Source of the DNA: Acidobacteriota bacterium
GTDB taxonomy: Bacteria > Acidobacteriota > B3-B38 > Guanabaribacteriales > JAGGZT01
Length of the DNA: 64,000 nt
Direction of reading: 5' to 3'
NCBI GenBank assembly: GCA_021161905.1
Contig: JAGGZT010000039.1
Span: forward strand, 1 to 64,000
The position numbers and the translations under genes were made by a program. Shown piece after piece: positions 34,743 to 43,315 of the stretch (the stretch's first letter is position 1; the number at the start of each line of letters is the position of its first letter). The notes under the pieces are model-generated. The model was not told the origin of the DNA and searched no databases. It saw only the letters and a program-made list of their open reading frames with translations.

Positions 34743-37025
34743 ATGCGAAGGTTTTCATATATATTCTTAATAACCTTGTTCATCTCGGCTATCTCTGGCA
34801 TTACCTTTGGAGATGAGATAAATGGAGAGGCCCTCACTAAAAAAAAGGACCCCATTTTCAGCCAAGGCAAGAAAAAGAGGAAAAGAGCAAGGAAAAGACT
34901 AAGAACAAGTACCTACGGAGCGATTAGGGGCTACATCCTCGACCCGGAGAAATCGGTTATTCCCGGCATTACTGTGACTTTAGAAAACCTGAAAACACAC
35001 CAGGTGATAACCGGGGTTACCAATGATCAAGGGGTGTACGAGTTTAGGATGCTCCCCTTTGGAAGATACCTCCTCCGAATCGAGGTTGAGGGCTTTAAAC
35101 CGATAAAGAAAAAAATAGAGATAAGCTCAACCACCCCCATCGAGCAGAACTTCCAATTGAAACTGGGGGAACTAAGTGAACAAATAGTGGTTACCGCCAC
35201 TAAGAGACCGGAGTTCTTGGACAATGTTCCTGTCCCTACCACGGTGATAAGCGATGATCTCATTAGGAAAAAGGCAGCGGAGAACCTCCTTGAGGCGATT
35301 AAGGGGACTTCGGGGATAAAGGTGCAGACGACCTGCTCCATCTGTAATGCGGCTGAGATAAGGGTTTACGGTTTGAGCGGAAGTCATGTTCAGTTACTCA
35401 TTGATGGGATGCCGGTTTATAGTGGATTGGCTACGGTTTACGGACTCTCGATGATCCCCACCGAGGATATTCAGCAGATAGAAGTGGTCAAGTCAGCCGG
35501 CTCCTCTCTCTACGGGAGCGATGCCTTGGTGGGGATGGTCAACATAGTGACCAAGCCGATAACCTCAAAACCGAGCTTCCACTTCAGCACCAAGTATGGA
35601 TCGTTCAACACCCAAGCCTACAATATGAGCCTAAGCGGAAAGTACAAGAGGATAGGAGGGAGGTTTACTTTTCAGCGAAACAGCTCCGACGGGATCGATA
35701 TTAACCACGATGGCATCTCCGACCAGGTGAGGTATGCCAGAAACACCTATTCAGCGAAGATAGGTCTGGATATCTCAAAAAGATATCAATCACAGCTTAC
35801 CTTCCACATAAACTACTATGACGAGAACCGTCTTGGGGGACCGAAGGGAAGTACCGGGGAAAACCCGGCAGCGATAACGGAGAACATCATTACCCATCGC
35901 ACCGAGCTCTTCGGAAACTGGAGCTTCAAGCCCGATGAAGCCTCGGATATCACCGTACGGGCAAACTGGTCGGAACATCATCAAAATGCCCTATACGAAC
36001 TGAACTGGTACCTCGCTACCGACACCCTGGGGGTCTTGGATGTTCAATACAACCGTTTCCTTTTGAAGCGCCACTTCATAACCGCGGGCTATATGTATAA
36101 AAAAGAGGAGATCGCCGAATCGAGGAGGTTCGGAAAAGCAGAGCTCGAACAGAGTGGAATCTACCTCCAAGATGAGATAAAGCTCACCGAAGACTTTTCC
36201 TTCCTCCTGGGCGGCCGTTACGACCATCACACCCAATTCGGGGATTACTTCAGCCCCCGAGGAAGCCTGATGTATAAACCAAACGATAAGATCACCATCC
36301 GCGCCTCCTTCGGTACCGGGTTCAAGGCTCCCGGGATCTTCTTTGAGGAGATGCATTATTGTCCTGGCGGTTTCCGCTATGAGGTGGTAAGAAACCCAAA
36401 CCTTCGTCCAGAAACCTCTCGTACCTACAATATTAACTTTGTCTATAAGGTTCCCAGGTTGCGGGCTGAATTCGCTCTCTTCCGTACCACGGTAAAGGAT
36501 ATGATCCAGGGAAAAATCATAGGCGAAGATGAGGCGATAAACAAGCTCGTCTATTCCTATGTCAATGTGGGCAAAGCAAGGGCACAGGGAGCGGAGTTCA
36601 TCCTTAGCGGAAGTCCCTTCTCCAACCTCTCCTTCTCCTTTGGCTACACCTTCCTTGACGCGATGGATTTGGCAGAAGGAAAACCACTCCCCTTCCGCTC
36701 CAAACACAGTGCCGACCTCAACATCACATATCGGAAAGCGGGTTGGGATATATTCTTAGAAGGAGAGCTGGTAGGGAGTATGCTCACCCAGGAGGTGCTC
36801 CGCACCGATGAAGGAGGGGAAATAGTAAGGGAATGGAGATCCCCTTCATATTCCATTTGGAACCTTCACCTTACGAGAAAGATCGGGAAGCACTATGAGC
36901 TCCGTTTTGGAGTGGATAACATCTTTGATTATGTCCAATGGGATGTAACTACTAAAGACACTGAATATGTCTGGGGACCACTCAGACCCAGGTTCCTCTT
37001 CGTCGGGGGAACGATCCATTTCTAA
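34743..37025 (+). CDS. TonB-dependent outer-membrane receptor with CarboxypepD-reg-like domain
   Basis: 760 residues from ATG 34743 (GGAGGAG upstream; TTG at 34728 lies inside that site). A signal peptide (about 1-23) is followed by a Lys/Arg-rich stretch (KKKRKRARKRLR), a carboxypeptidase-regulatory-like beta domain (about 55-140), a TonB-box-like EQIVVTATK and the plug (about 165-270), with IRVYGLSGSHVQLLIDGMPVYSGL and VVKSAGSSLYGSDALVGMVNIVTKP. A C-terminal beta barrel ends in the expected aromatic residue (GGTIHF). The plug carries Cys198-x2-Cys201 (TTCSICNAAEIR), a feature seen in some receptors near metal-efflux genes. The neighbouring CusABC-like genes suggest a metal or other small cationic substrate. 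The gene is closed by a strong terminator at 37053. Confidence 0.9.
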   Translation: MRRFSYIFLITLFISAISGITFGDEINGEALTKKKDPIFSQGKKKRKRARKRLRTSTYGAIRGYILDPEKSVIPGITVTLENLKTHQVITGVTNDQGVYEFRMLPFGRYLLRIEVEGFKPIKKKIEISSTTPIEQNFQLKLGELSEQIVVTATKRPEFLDNVPVPTTVISDDLIRKKAAENLLEAIKGTSGIKVQTTCSICNAAEIRVYGLSGSHVQLLIDGMPVYSGLATVYGLSMIPTEDIQQIEVVKSAGSSLYGSDALVGMVNIVTKPITSKPSFHFSTKYGSFNTQAYNMSLSGKYKRIGGRFTFQRNSSDGIDINHDGISDQVRYARNTYSAKIGLDISKRYQSQLTFHINYYDENRLGGPKGSTGENPAAITENIITHRTELFGNWSFKPDEASDITVRANWSEHHQNALYELNWYLATDTLGVLDVQYNRFLLKRHFITAGYMYKKEEIAESRRFGKAELEQSGIYLQDEIKLTEDFSFLLGGRYDHHTQFGDYFSPRGSLMYKPNDKITIRASFGTGFKAPGIFFEEMHYCPGGFRYEVVRNPNLRPETSRTYNINFVYKVPRLRAEFALFRTTVKDMIQGKIIGEDEAINKLVYSYVNVGKARAQGAEFILSGSPFSNLSFSFGYTFLDAMDLAEGKPLPFRSKHSADLNITYRKAGWDIFLEGELVGSMLTQEVLRTDEGGEIVREWRSPSYSIWNLHLTRKIGKHYELRFGVDNIFDYVQWDVTTKDTEYVWGPLRPRFLFVGGTIHF

Positions 37026-37052
37026 CTAAACCTCCCGCCTTACTAAAAAACT

Positions 37053-37080
37053 AAGAAGCCCCTTTAAGGGGTTTCTTTTT
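37053..37080 (+). terminator. Intrinsic terminator after the TonB receptor
   Basis: A GC-rich stem (AAGAAGCCCCT with AGGGGTTTCTT, including one G-T pair), a short TTA loop and a T-rich tail. It lies 28 bp after the stop codon. Confidence 0.75.
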
Positions 37081-37084
37081 CATA

Positions 37085-37113
37085 TTGACATCACTCCCCT
37101 CTTCGGATAAGGT
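37085..37113 (+). promoter_or_regulatory. Possible promoter for small membrane protein B and the efflux genes
   Basis: A perfect TTGACA directly after the terminator, with a poor -10 candidate (TAAGGT) 17 bp downstream. A promoter is expected here because the terminator separates this block from the TonB gene; an activator or an alternative -10 may be needed. Confidence 0.35.
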
Positions 37114-37131
37114 TAAGAGTTGGTATTCACT

Positions 37132-37554
37132 ATGGAACTGAAGAAATCGGGTAGGATATATCTTCTTGTCTTACTATTCTCCTCATACTACCTCTTCTTC
37201 TACGCCAACTATTCCCTCTTCCATGCCTACTTTCATCTAAGTGAACTAAGGGTCACCTCCCCTCTAACTGATGATCTTATCTTTGGAAGGGCATTTGTCC
37301 CTCCGCCAAAAGAAAGGATTATCTTAACCGATCTAACATCTGTTGGGGACCCAATAAGATGTCCCTTCGCTTTCCTTTTAAACAATTTAGTAACCAAACT
37401 TGGTGCTCCTCCCCTGCTTATAAACCACATTTTATGTAACGGTTTATTAAAACCGGAGAGGAGCACCCCCTTCCTATTATCATCTCAGCAATCCCCCATC
37501 AATTATCGGGCTCCTCCATCCTTTCCAATTTACTTCCAGACGACTTGCCTTTAA
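37132..37554 (+). CDS. Small membrane protein B, paralog of the protein at 34261
   Basis: 140 residues from the ATG at 37132; TTG at 37120 is in frame but less likely. It has the same plan as protein A: an N-terminal membrane helix (YLLVLLFSSYYLFFYANYSLFHAYFHL) with H-x3-F-H, SPLTDDLIF, a proline-rich stretch, RCPFAFLLNNLVTKLGAPPLL, a KP dipeptide and RAPP near the end. The C-P-F-A, NNL and K-x-GAP residues are identical in both. Orientation is not settled; the helix could be an uncleaved anchor with a periplasmic tail. It precedes the TolC-like gene by 61 bp. Function unknown, but the duplication on either side of the TonB gene implies a cassette role. Confidence 0.65.
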   Translation: MELKKSGRIYLLVLLFSSYYLFFYANYSLFHAYFHLSELRVTSPLTDDLIFGRAFVPPPKERIILTDLTSVGDPIRCPFAFLLNNLVTKLGAPPLLINHILCNGLLKPERSTPFLLSSQQSPINYRAPPSFPIYFQTTCL

Positions 37555-37615
37555 AATAAACAGCTTAAAGAAATGGGTCTTTATTTTCTGAACTTAAAGG
37601 CATAGGAGATAGCAT

Positions 37616-38851
37616 ATGGAGAAGAAGGTTGCCATTTTAGCTCTCCTTATTTCCCTATTGGCTTTACCCCCTCTATTGGCTGAGGAGCCGTTGACTTTAG
37701 ATCAAGCGGTGGCAATCGCCCTAAAGAAGAACCCCGATATCGCTGCTGCCCTCAAGAGGTACGAAGCGGCAAAGGCGAGGATCAAACAGGCGAAGGCATT
37801 TTCTGAGCCAGAGATCTACTACGAGAGCGATTTTCTCCCCCGGTTTTATCAACCCAAGGAAGCAGGGGAAACCCTGATGGGGATAACCCAAACCATCGAA
37901 TTCCCGGGCAAGAGGATCATCCGGGGAAAAGCAGCCACTGCGGATGCGGAAGTGGTGAAGAAGGACTATGAGGCACTCAAGAGGGAGCTCATTGCCGGGG
38001 TAAAAACTGCCTTTTACCGTATCCTCTTCGCCGAAGAGGAGGTAAGGTATGCCCAGGAGAACCTGAAGCTGGCTCGGGATTTCCTCCGGATGGCGAAGCT
38101 CCGCTTCGAAGCGGGATCGGTAGCCAAGTTCGAGGTGCTACGGGCAAGGGTGGAGGAGGCTAAAGCGAGGAATGAACTGAAGGTAGCGGAGAACGATCTC
38201 GCTCTTGCCAAGGCGGAACTCAATTTCCTCCTCGCCCGAGATATGAACGCCCCACTCAGCGTCGCCGGTGAGCTTAAAGCAAAAAGGATCAAATATACCC
38301 TAAGCGAACTAACCCAAAGAGCCTACCTTGTTCGGCCCGAGATCCAGGGGCTCCAATTTGCCATAAAGAGGGAGGAATATACAAAATCACTTGCCAAGAT
38401 GAGCTACCTTCCCGATTTCTCCCTTAGGATAGGTAGTCATAGGGTCCTCGGGGAGCGGAACTACTGGGATGTCGAGTTTGGGTTAAACATCCCTCTTTTC
38501 TTCTGGCAAAAACAACAAGGGGAGATAGCGGAGGCGAACGCCAATCTCCAATCGCTCCTTTCAGAACTCCAATCAACCAAGAACCGGATATCGCTCGAGG
38601 TAAGGAACGCCTACCTCAATGTGATGGCGCTTTCCGAACGGATCAAGCTCTATAAAAGGGAAATCCTGGTTGAGGCAGAGGAGGTTTACCGAATCGCCAT
38701 CAGAAGTTACGAGGAAGGAGAGGTAGGGAACCTTGAGGTACTCGAAGCAAGAAGGACCCTCATCGGGGCAAAGATCTCCTATGCTCAGGTCCTCTTTGAA
38801 TACAATGCCGCCTTAGCTGAGCTTGAAAAGGCGGTGGGTGAAAGCCTGTAG
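37616..38851 (+). CDS. Outer-membrane efflux channel, TolC/CusC/CzcC family
   Basis: 411 residues with a signal peptide (VAILALLISLLALPPLLAEE) and the two long alpha-helical repeats typical of the family (LDQAVAIALKKNPDIAAALKRYEAAKARIKQAKAF, and YRIAIRSYEEGEVGNLEVLEARRTLIGAKISY near the end). No lipobox is seen, unlike CusC. It forms the exit duct of the tripartite pump with the MFP and RND proteins downstream. The end overlaps the ribosome site of the next gene, so it is co-transcribed. Confidence 0.92.
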   Translation: MEKKVAILALLISLLALPPLLAEEPLTLDQAVAIALKKNPDIAAALKRYEAAKARIKQAKAFSEPEIYYESDFLPRFYQPKEAGETLMGITQTIEFPGKRIIRGKAATADAEVVKKDYEALKRELIAGVKTAFYRILFAEEEVRYAQENLKLARDFLRMAKLRFEAGSVAKFEVLRARVEEAKARNELKVAENDLALAKAELNFLLARDMNAPLSVAGELKAKRIKYTLSELTQRAYLVRPEIQGLQFAIKREEYTKSLAKMSYLPDFSLRIGSHRVLGERNYWDVEFGLNIPLFFWQKQQGEIAEANANLQSLLSELQSTKNRISLEVRNAYLNVMALSERIKLYKREILVEAEEVYRIAIRSYEEGEVGNLEVLEARRTLIGAKISYAQVLFEYNAALAELEKAVGESL

Positions 38852-38864
38852 GAGGCTAAACAAG

Positions 38865-40151
38865 ATGAAAAAAACGATCATTATCATCGGCGTTTCCTCC
38901 TTTTTTCTCTTAACCATTTTACTTCTTCCTCCCAGTCTTATCGCCTGCAAGGGAGGAAAAACGACCAACTCCTCCTCCACCTTAAAAGCAGGTACCGCTG
39001 GAGGGAAAACTGAGCTTGGGAAAGGATGGAGAAAACGCATAAGAAAAAGGGGAGGAAGATTTCAGGGAAAGGATGGGAATAAAGAAGCCATAGAAACCGT
39101 TGAGCTATCCAGCGAAGCAGTAAAATTACTCGAGATAAAGGTTGCTAAAGCGGAAATAAGGGACATCTCCGATGTAATCACCGCCCCAGGGAAGATAGCT
39201 GCCGATCAGAACAGGATCGCGGTTATCGGTCCCATCTTTGAGGGAAGGATCTACAAGATATTTGTAAATCCAGGGGATTGGGTAAAAAAGGGAGCCCCAC
39301 TGGTCATTTTGGAAAGCCCTGAGGTGGCAACTGCTAAATCGGACTTCTATAAGGCTTATGCTGCAATGGAGCTCGCCAAGATAAATTACGAGCGGGAAAA
39401 AAGACTTTTTGCCGAACATATAACCCCGAAAAAGAGGCTCCTCGATGCAGAAGCCCAATACAAGATAGCCCAAGCCAATCTGGAGGCAGCGGAGAAAACC
39501 CTCCATGTGATGGGGTTCACCGAAGACGATGTAGCCTTACTCAAGAGGGAGCATAAGGTTAACCCGGTGATCACCCTCCGCTCCCCCATTCCGGGAAAGG
39601 TGGTGAAGCGGAACGCTATCTTAGGAGCGTTGGTAGCGGAAAAGGATGACCTCTTCACCATAATGGATACCAGCGAGGTCTGGGTGGATGCCCAGGTATA
39701 TGAGAAGGACCTTGCCCAAGTAAAGCTTGGAGGGAGGGTAGAGGTAACGGTTACCCCTTATCCAGATAAAGTCTTTAGGGGAAAAGTGATCTATATCAGC
39801 GACCTGATCAATAACGAAACGAGAACCGCTACCGTGCGCACCGTGGTTAAGAACCAGGATGGGCTACTCAAGGTCGATATGTTCGCTACCGTGCGGATCA
39901 TCACTAACGAAGGGGTAAAAGGGCTTGCCGTCCCCAAATCAGCCATTGTGGATGAAAAGGGGAGAAAATTCATCTTCGTCAAGGAGAAGGGGCACTTTCG
40001 CCGGGTACCAGTGGTTCTGGGGCAAGGGAATTCCAAACTCGTGGAGATAAGAAGAGGGCTCAAAGAGGGAGATCTGGTGGTAGTGGATGGTGCTACGCAA
40101 CTTGAAGCAGAACTTCTCAAAAAGAAGACCAAGGTGGAAATACACTACTGA
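38865..40151 (+). CDS. RND efflux periplasmic adaptor, CusB/CzcB-like
   Basis: 428 residues from ATG 38865 (TAGGAGG upstream; the longer frame begins inside the TolC gene). The N-terminus has a hydrophobic segment ending in LIAC, a good lipobox. A basic linker (KGWRKRIRKRGGRF) follows, then the adaptor core: a lipoyl half-motif (VIGPIFEGRIYKIFVNPGDWVKKGAPLVILESPEV), an alpha hairpin (about 155-235), a beta barrel (TIMDTSEVWVDAQVYEKDLAQVKLGG) and a C-terminal RRVPVVLG/VEIRRGLKEGDLVVVDGA segment. It connects the RND pump to the TolC-like channel. Confidence 0.92.
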   Translation: MKKTIIIIGVSSFFLLTILLLPPSLIACKGGKTTNSSSTLKAGTAGGKTELGKGWRKRIRKRGGRFQGKDGNKEAIETVELSSEAVKLLEIKVAKAEIRDISDVITAPGKIAADQNRIAVIGPIFEGRIYKIFVNPGDWVKKGAPLVILESPEVATAKSDFYKAYAAMELAKINYEREKRLFAEHITPKKRLLDAEAQYKIAQANLEAAEKTLHVMGFTEDDVALLKREHKVNPVITLRSPIPGKVVKRNAILGALVAEKDDLFTIMDTSEVWVDAQVYEKDLAQVKLGGRVEVTVTPYPDKVFRGKVIYISDLINNETRTATVRTVVKNQDGLLKVDMFATVRIITNEGVKGLAVPKSAIVDEKGRKFIFVKEKGHFRRVPVVLGQGNSKLVEIRRGLKEGDLVVVDGATQLEAELLKKKTKVEIHY

Positions 40152-40173
40152 TCCCTAATTGAGGAGAACCAAA

Positions 40174-43100
40174 ATGATCAACTGGCTTATTGAGAAGTCA
40201 GTCAAAAACCCGGTACTTACCATCTTTCTCACTATTCTCATCTGCGTTATCGGTGCCTTCCTCTTCCGCCTCCTTCCGGTTGATGTCTATCCTGACCTCA
40301 ACGCTCCATTGGTCAATATAATCACCGAATGCCCAGGTATGGCGCCTCAGGATGTGGAGCGAAGCGTCACCTATCCCATCGAGAGTATGATGAACGGTGC
40401 TCCCCATGTGATCAATGTTCGCTCCGAAACCTCGATTGGGATCTCGATAGTTACCGTAGAGTTCGACTGGGGGACCAATGTCTACCGTGCCCGACAGATC
40501 GTCTCAAGTAGGCTGGAGCTCATCTCCGACCAGCTACCTGAGGGGACTTCCCGCCCTATGCTCGGTCCTATCTCCTCCAGAATGGGTGAAGTGATGCAAT
40601 TCATCGTATATGGGGAGGGGGTGAGCCAGCTTGAGCTCAGGGATGTCGCCGATTGGGTGATAAGATATCGCCTTCTCGGGGTCCCCGGTGTCGCCTATCT
40701 CACCAACCAAGGGGGCTACATAAAACAGTTCAATGTATATCTCGACCCCTATGCCCTAAGGAGCTATCACCTCACTATAAGGGATATCAAAGAGGCGCTC
40801 GAGCGGAGCAACTTCAACCCCTCTGGAGGCCTTCTGATTAGCAAGGAAAGGGAGTACATCATCCGGGGTTTGGGCAGGATACACAACATCGAGGATATCA
40901 AGAACACGGTCATCACCTCAAGAAACGGGGTACCGGTTCGAATAAAGGATGTCGCTGAGGTCAAGATAGGTCATCCAGTGCGCCGGGGTGATTCCAGCCA
41001 GGACGGAGAAGACTGTGTCACCGCTACCTTAGAGAAGCAGTATGGAGGGAATACCCTCGCCACCATCGCCAGGGTAAAAAAAGTTCTTGCTGAACTGACA
41101 AAAGGACTTCCCGAAAGGATCCACATAAAAACGGTTTATGACCAATCGATCCTCATCTGGGAGGCAATCCATAATGTTGAACGCTCCATCCTTGAAGGAG
41201 CGATTCTGGTGGTGATCGTGATCCTCTTCTTTATGGGAAACACAAGAAGTGCCCTTATCACCTCATTGACCATCCCCTTCTCCATACTCGTTGCCATAAT
41301 CCTGATGTACCTCGGCGGCATCTCAATAAATGTTATGTCCTTAGGTGGCTTAGCGCTCGGCATTGGAAAGCTTGCCAACTCCTCAATCATTATGGTGGAG
41401 AACATCTATCGGATGCTCCTCAAGGAGAAAGGGAAGAGGAGCCGGCTCGATATCACCTTGGAGGCGGCAAAGGAGGTGGGTCCCCAGATCTTCTCTGCCT
41501 CGTTGATAATCGTCCTCGCCTTCGTCCCCCTCTTCTTTATGGGCGGACTTTCCGGAAGGATGTTTGCCCCAACCGCTTTCACTATAGCTGCGGTTATGAT
41601 CGGAGGGCTCTTCTGCTCTCTAACCCTGAAACCGGTCCTTTGCGCTCTTGCCCTTACCGAAAAGTCAATACCCGACAAGGAGAATCGGTTATTTCAGCTC
41701 TCTCAGAGAGCCTTTCTCCCCATCTTCAGATATTGTCGTCATCACCGGGCAAAGACGATCGGAATCACCGTAGCGGGGCTCATCATCACCATCATCCTTA
41801 CCCCTTACCTCGGGCGGGAGTTTCTCCCTCGGCTCGATGAAAGTGCACTCCTTATAAGCACCCAGCTCCGTCCCGGAACATCCCTCGCGGAGACAGCAAG
41901 GATCGGCAAAAAGGTAGAAAGGACCCTTCTGACCATACCCGAGGTGGTGACGGTGAATAGAACCTCCGGAATGCCTGAGGAATCGGAACACTTCCATCCG
42001 GTGAGCCACTCCGAGTTCTTGGTAAATCTACTTCCAAAGGAGAAGAGACATCGTTCGCTTGACGCCATCATCGAAGAGGTGAGACACAAATTGGACCAGT
42101 TCCCGGGGATGTACTACCTCATAGAACAGCCGATCCAGAACAAATTCAACGAGATGGTTAAAGGAACGATCGGTGATGTAGCGGTCAAGTTATTCGGTCC
42201 TGACCTCAAGGTCCTGAACGAAAAGATAGAGGAGATAAAAAATGTAATGGCAGGGGTCCCCGGTGTTGCCGATCTTGAGGTGGAGCAGACTGCAGGGATC
42301 CCCCAGATAAGCATCAGGCTCGATAGGGGAAAGCTCGCCAGATACGGGCTCAACATAGGGGATGTCGCCGATGTGATGGAGACGGCTCTAAATGGAATAA
42401 AGGCAACGGACATCTTCCAGGGGAACCGAAAATATACCCTCTTCCTCCGCCTCCCCGAAAGATATCGAAACAACCTCGAGACAATAGAAAACCTACTCCT
42501 TGACACCCCAAACGGAGGACAGGTGCCCTTAAAGGAGGTAGCTACAATCAGCCTTACCGAGGGACCTTCCACAATAATGCGGGAGAATGTTACCAGAAGA
42601 AGGGTGGTGCTATGTAATGTCCGAGGACGCGATACGGGTAAATTCGTAGAGGATGTAAAGAAAGCACTTGCGGAGAAGGTGAAATTACCAGCCGGCTATT
42701 ACATCCAGTTCGGAGGGCAATACGAGGATCAGCAACAGGCAGTACACCAGCTTGCGATTATGGGGGTAGTAGTCGCCTTGGTGGTCTTCATTATCCTCTT
42801 CTCCACCTTCGGCTCGGTAAGTCAGGCGTTTCTCATCATCCTGAACATCCCATTTGCCCTTATGGGAGGAATCATCGCCCTATTCATCGGGCATCAGACG
42901 CTCAATGTCTCCTCCCTCATCGGGTTGATCGCCCTCTTCGGTATCTCGGTCCAGAACGGGCTCATCCTCATCGCCTATATCAATGAGCTGAGAAGAAACG
43001 GAACCCCCCTTCATCAGGCGGTGGTTGAGGGGTCGCTGGTTAGATTGAGACCGATATTGATGACCGCCTTGGTGATGAGCATCGGCGTCCTTCCTCTGGT

Positions 43101-43248
43101 AATAGCCAGAGGAACCGGTGCTGAGATCCATAGACCACTTGCCATCGTCTACATCGGTGGGCTCATCATCTCTACCTTTGTCACTATGATCTTCCTCCCC
43201 ATCCTCTACGAGATGCTGGAGGGCTGGAAGGAAAGAAGAAGAGCATAA
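40174..43248 (+). CDS. Heavy-metal-type RND efflux pump (CusA/CzcA-like) lacking the TM4 acid
   Basis: 1024 residues from ATG 40174 (GAGGAG upstream). The RND fold is complete: TM1 at about 15-35, two periplasmic porter domains and a 12-TM layout. HME-type hallmarks are NGAPHVINVRSETSIGISIVTVEFDWGTNVYRARQIV, GISVQNGLILIAYINELRRNG and RLRPILMTALVMSIGVLPLVIARGTGAEIHRPLA. In TM4 the usual acidic residue(s) (Asp in CusA; DD in AcrB; two Asp in CzcA) are replaced: GLALGIGKLANSSIIMVEN has Asn402-Ser403, and only Glu409 remains. Substrate and energy coupling are therefore uncertain. It follows the adaptor by 22 bp and is closed by a terminator at 43271. Confidence 0.9.
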   Translation: MINWLIEKSVKNPVLTIFLTILICVIGAFLFRLLPVDVYPDLNAPLVNIITECPGMAPQDVERSVTYPIESMMNGAPHVINVRSETSIGISIVTVEFDWGTNVYRARQIVSSRLELISDQLPEGTSRPMLGPISSRMGEVMQFIVYGEGVSQLELRDVADWVIRYRLLGVPGVAYLTNQGGYIKQFNVYLDPYALRSYHLTIRDIKEALERSNFNPSGGLLISKEREYIIRGLGRIHNIEDIKNTVITSRNGVPVRIKDVAEVKIGHPVRRGDSSQDGEDCVTATLEKQYGGNTLATIARVKKVLAELTKGLPERIHIKTVYDQSILIWEAIHNVERSILEGAILVVIVILFFMGNTRSALITSLTIPFSILVAIILMYLGGISINVMSLGGLALGIGKLANSSIIMVENIYRMLLKEKGKRSRLDITLEAAKEVGPQIFSASLIIVLAFVPLFFMGGLSGRMFAPTAFTIAAVMIGGLFCSLTLKPVLCALALTEKSIPDKENRLFQLSQRAFLPIFRYCRHHRAKTIGITVAGLIITIILTPYLGREFLPRLDESALLISTQLRPGTSLAETARIGKKVERTLLTIPEVVTVNRTSGMPEESEHFHPVSHSEFLVNLLPKEKRHRSLDAIIEEVRHKLDQFPGMYYLIEQPIQNKFNEMVKGTIGDVAVKLFGPDLKVLNEKIEEIKNVMAGVPGVADLEVEQTAGIPQISIRLDRGKLARYGLNIGDVADVMETALNGIKATDIFQGNRKYTLFLRLPERYRNNLETIENLLLDTPNGGQVPLKEVATISLTEGPSTIMRENVTRRRVVLCNVRGRDTGKFVEDVKKALAEKVKLPAGYYIQFGGQYEDQQQAVHQLAIMGVVVALVVFIILFSTFGSVSQAFLIILNIPFALMGGIIALFIGHQTLNVSSLIGLIALFGISVQNGLILIAYINELRRNGTPLHQAVVEGSLVRLRPILMTALVMSIGVLPLVIARGTGAEIHRPLAIVYIGGLIISTFVTMIFLPILYEMLEGWKERRRA

Positions 43249-43270
43249 ATAGATCAAAGAAAAATAACAG

Positions 43271-43305
43271 GGCTCCCTTTGAGACGAAGGGAGCCTCTTA
43301 TTTTG
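43271..43305 (+). terminator. Intrinsic terminator, possibly bidirectional
   Basis: A 9-bp stem GGCTCCCTT/AAGGGAGCC (43271-43295) with a TGAGACG loop and TCTTATTTT after it. The other side has TGTTATTTTT on the minus strand, so it could also end the convergent gene at 43316. Confidence 0.75.
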
Positions 43306-43315
43306 TATGAGGAAA

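Noticed and set aside
38823-38864. Longer N-terminus for the adaptor protein
   Set aside because: The extension is inside the TolC-like gene and precedes the AGGAGG site; ATG 38865 fits better with a lipoprotein signal.
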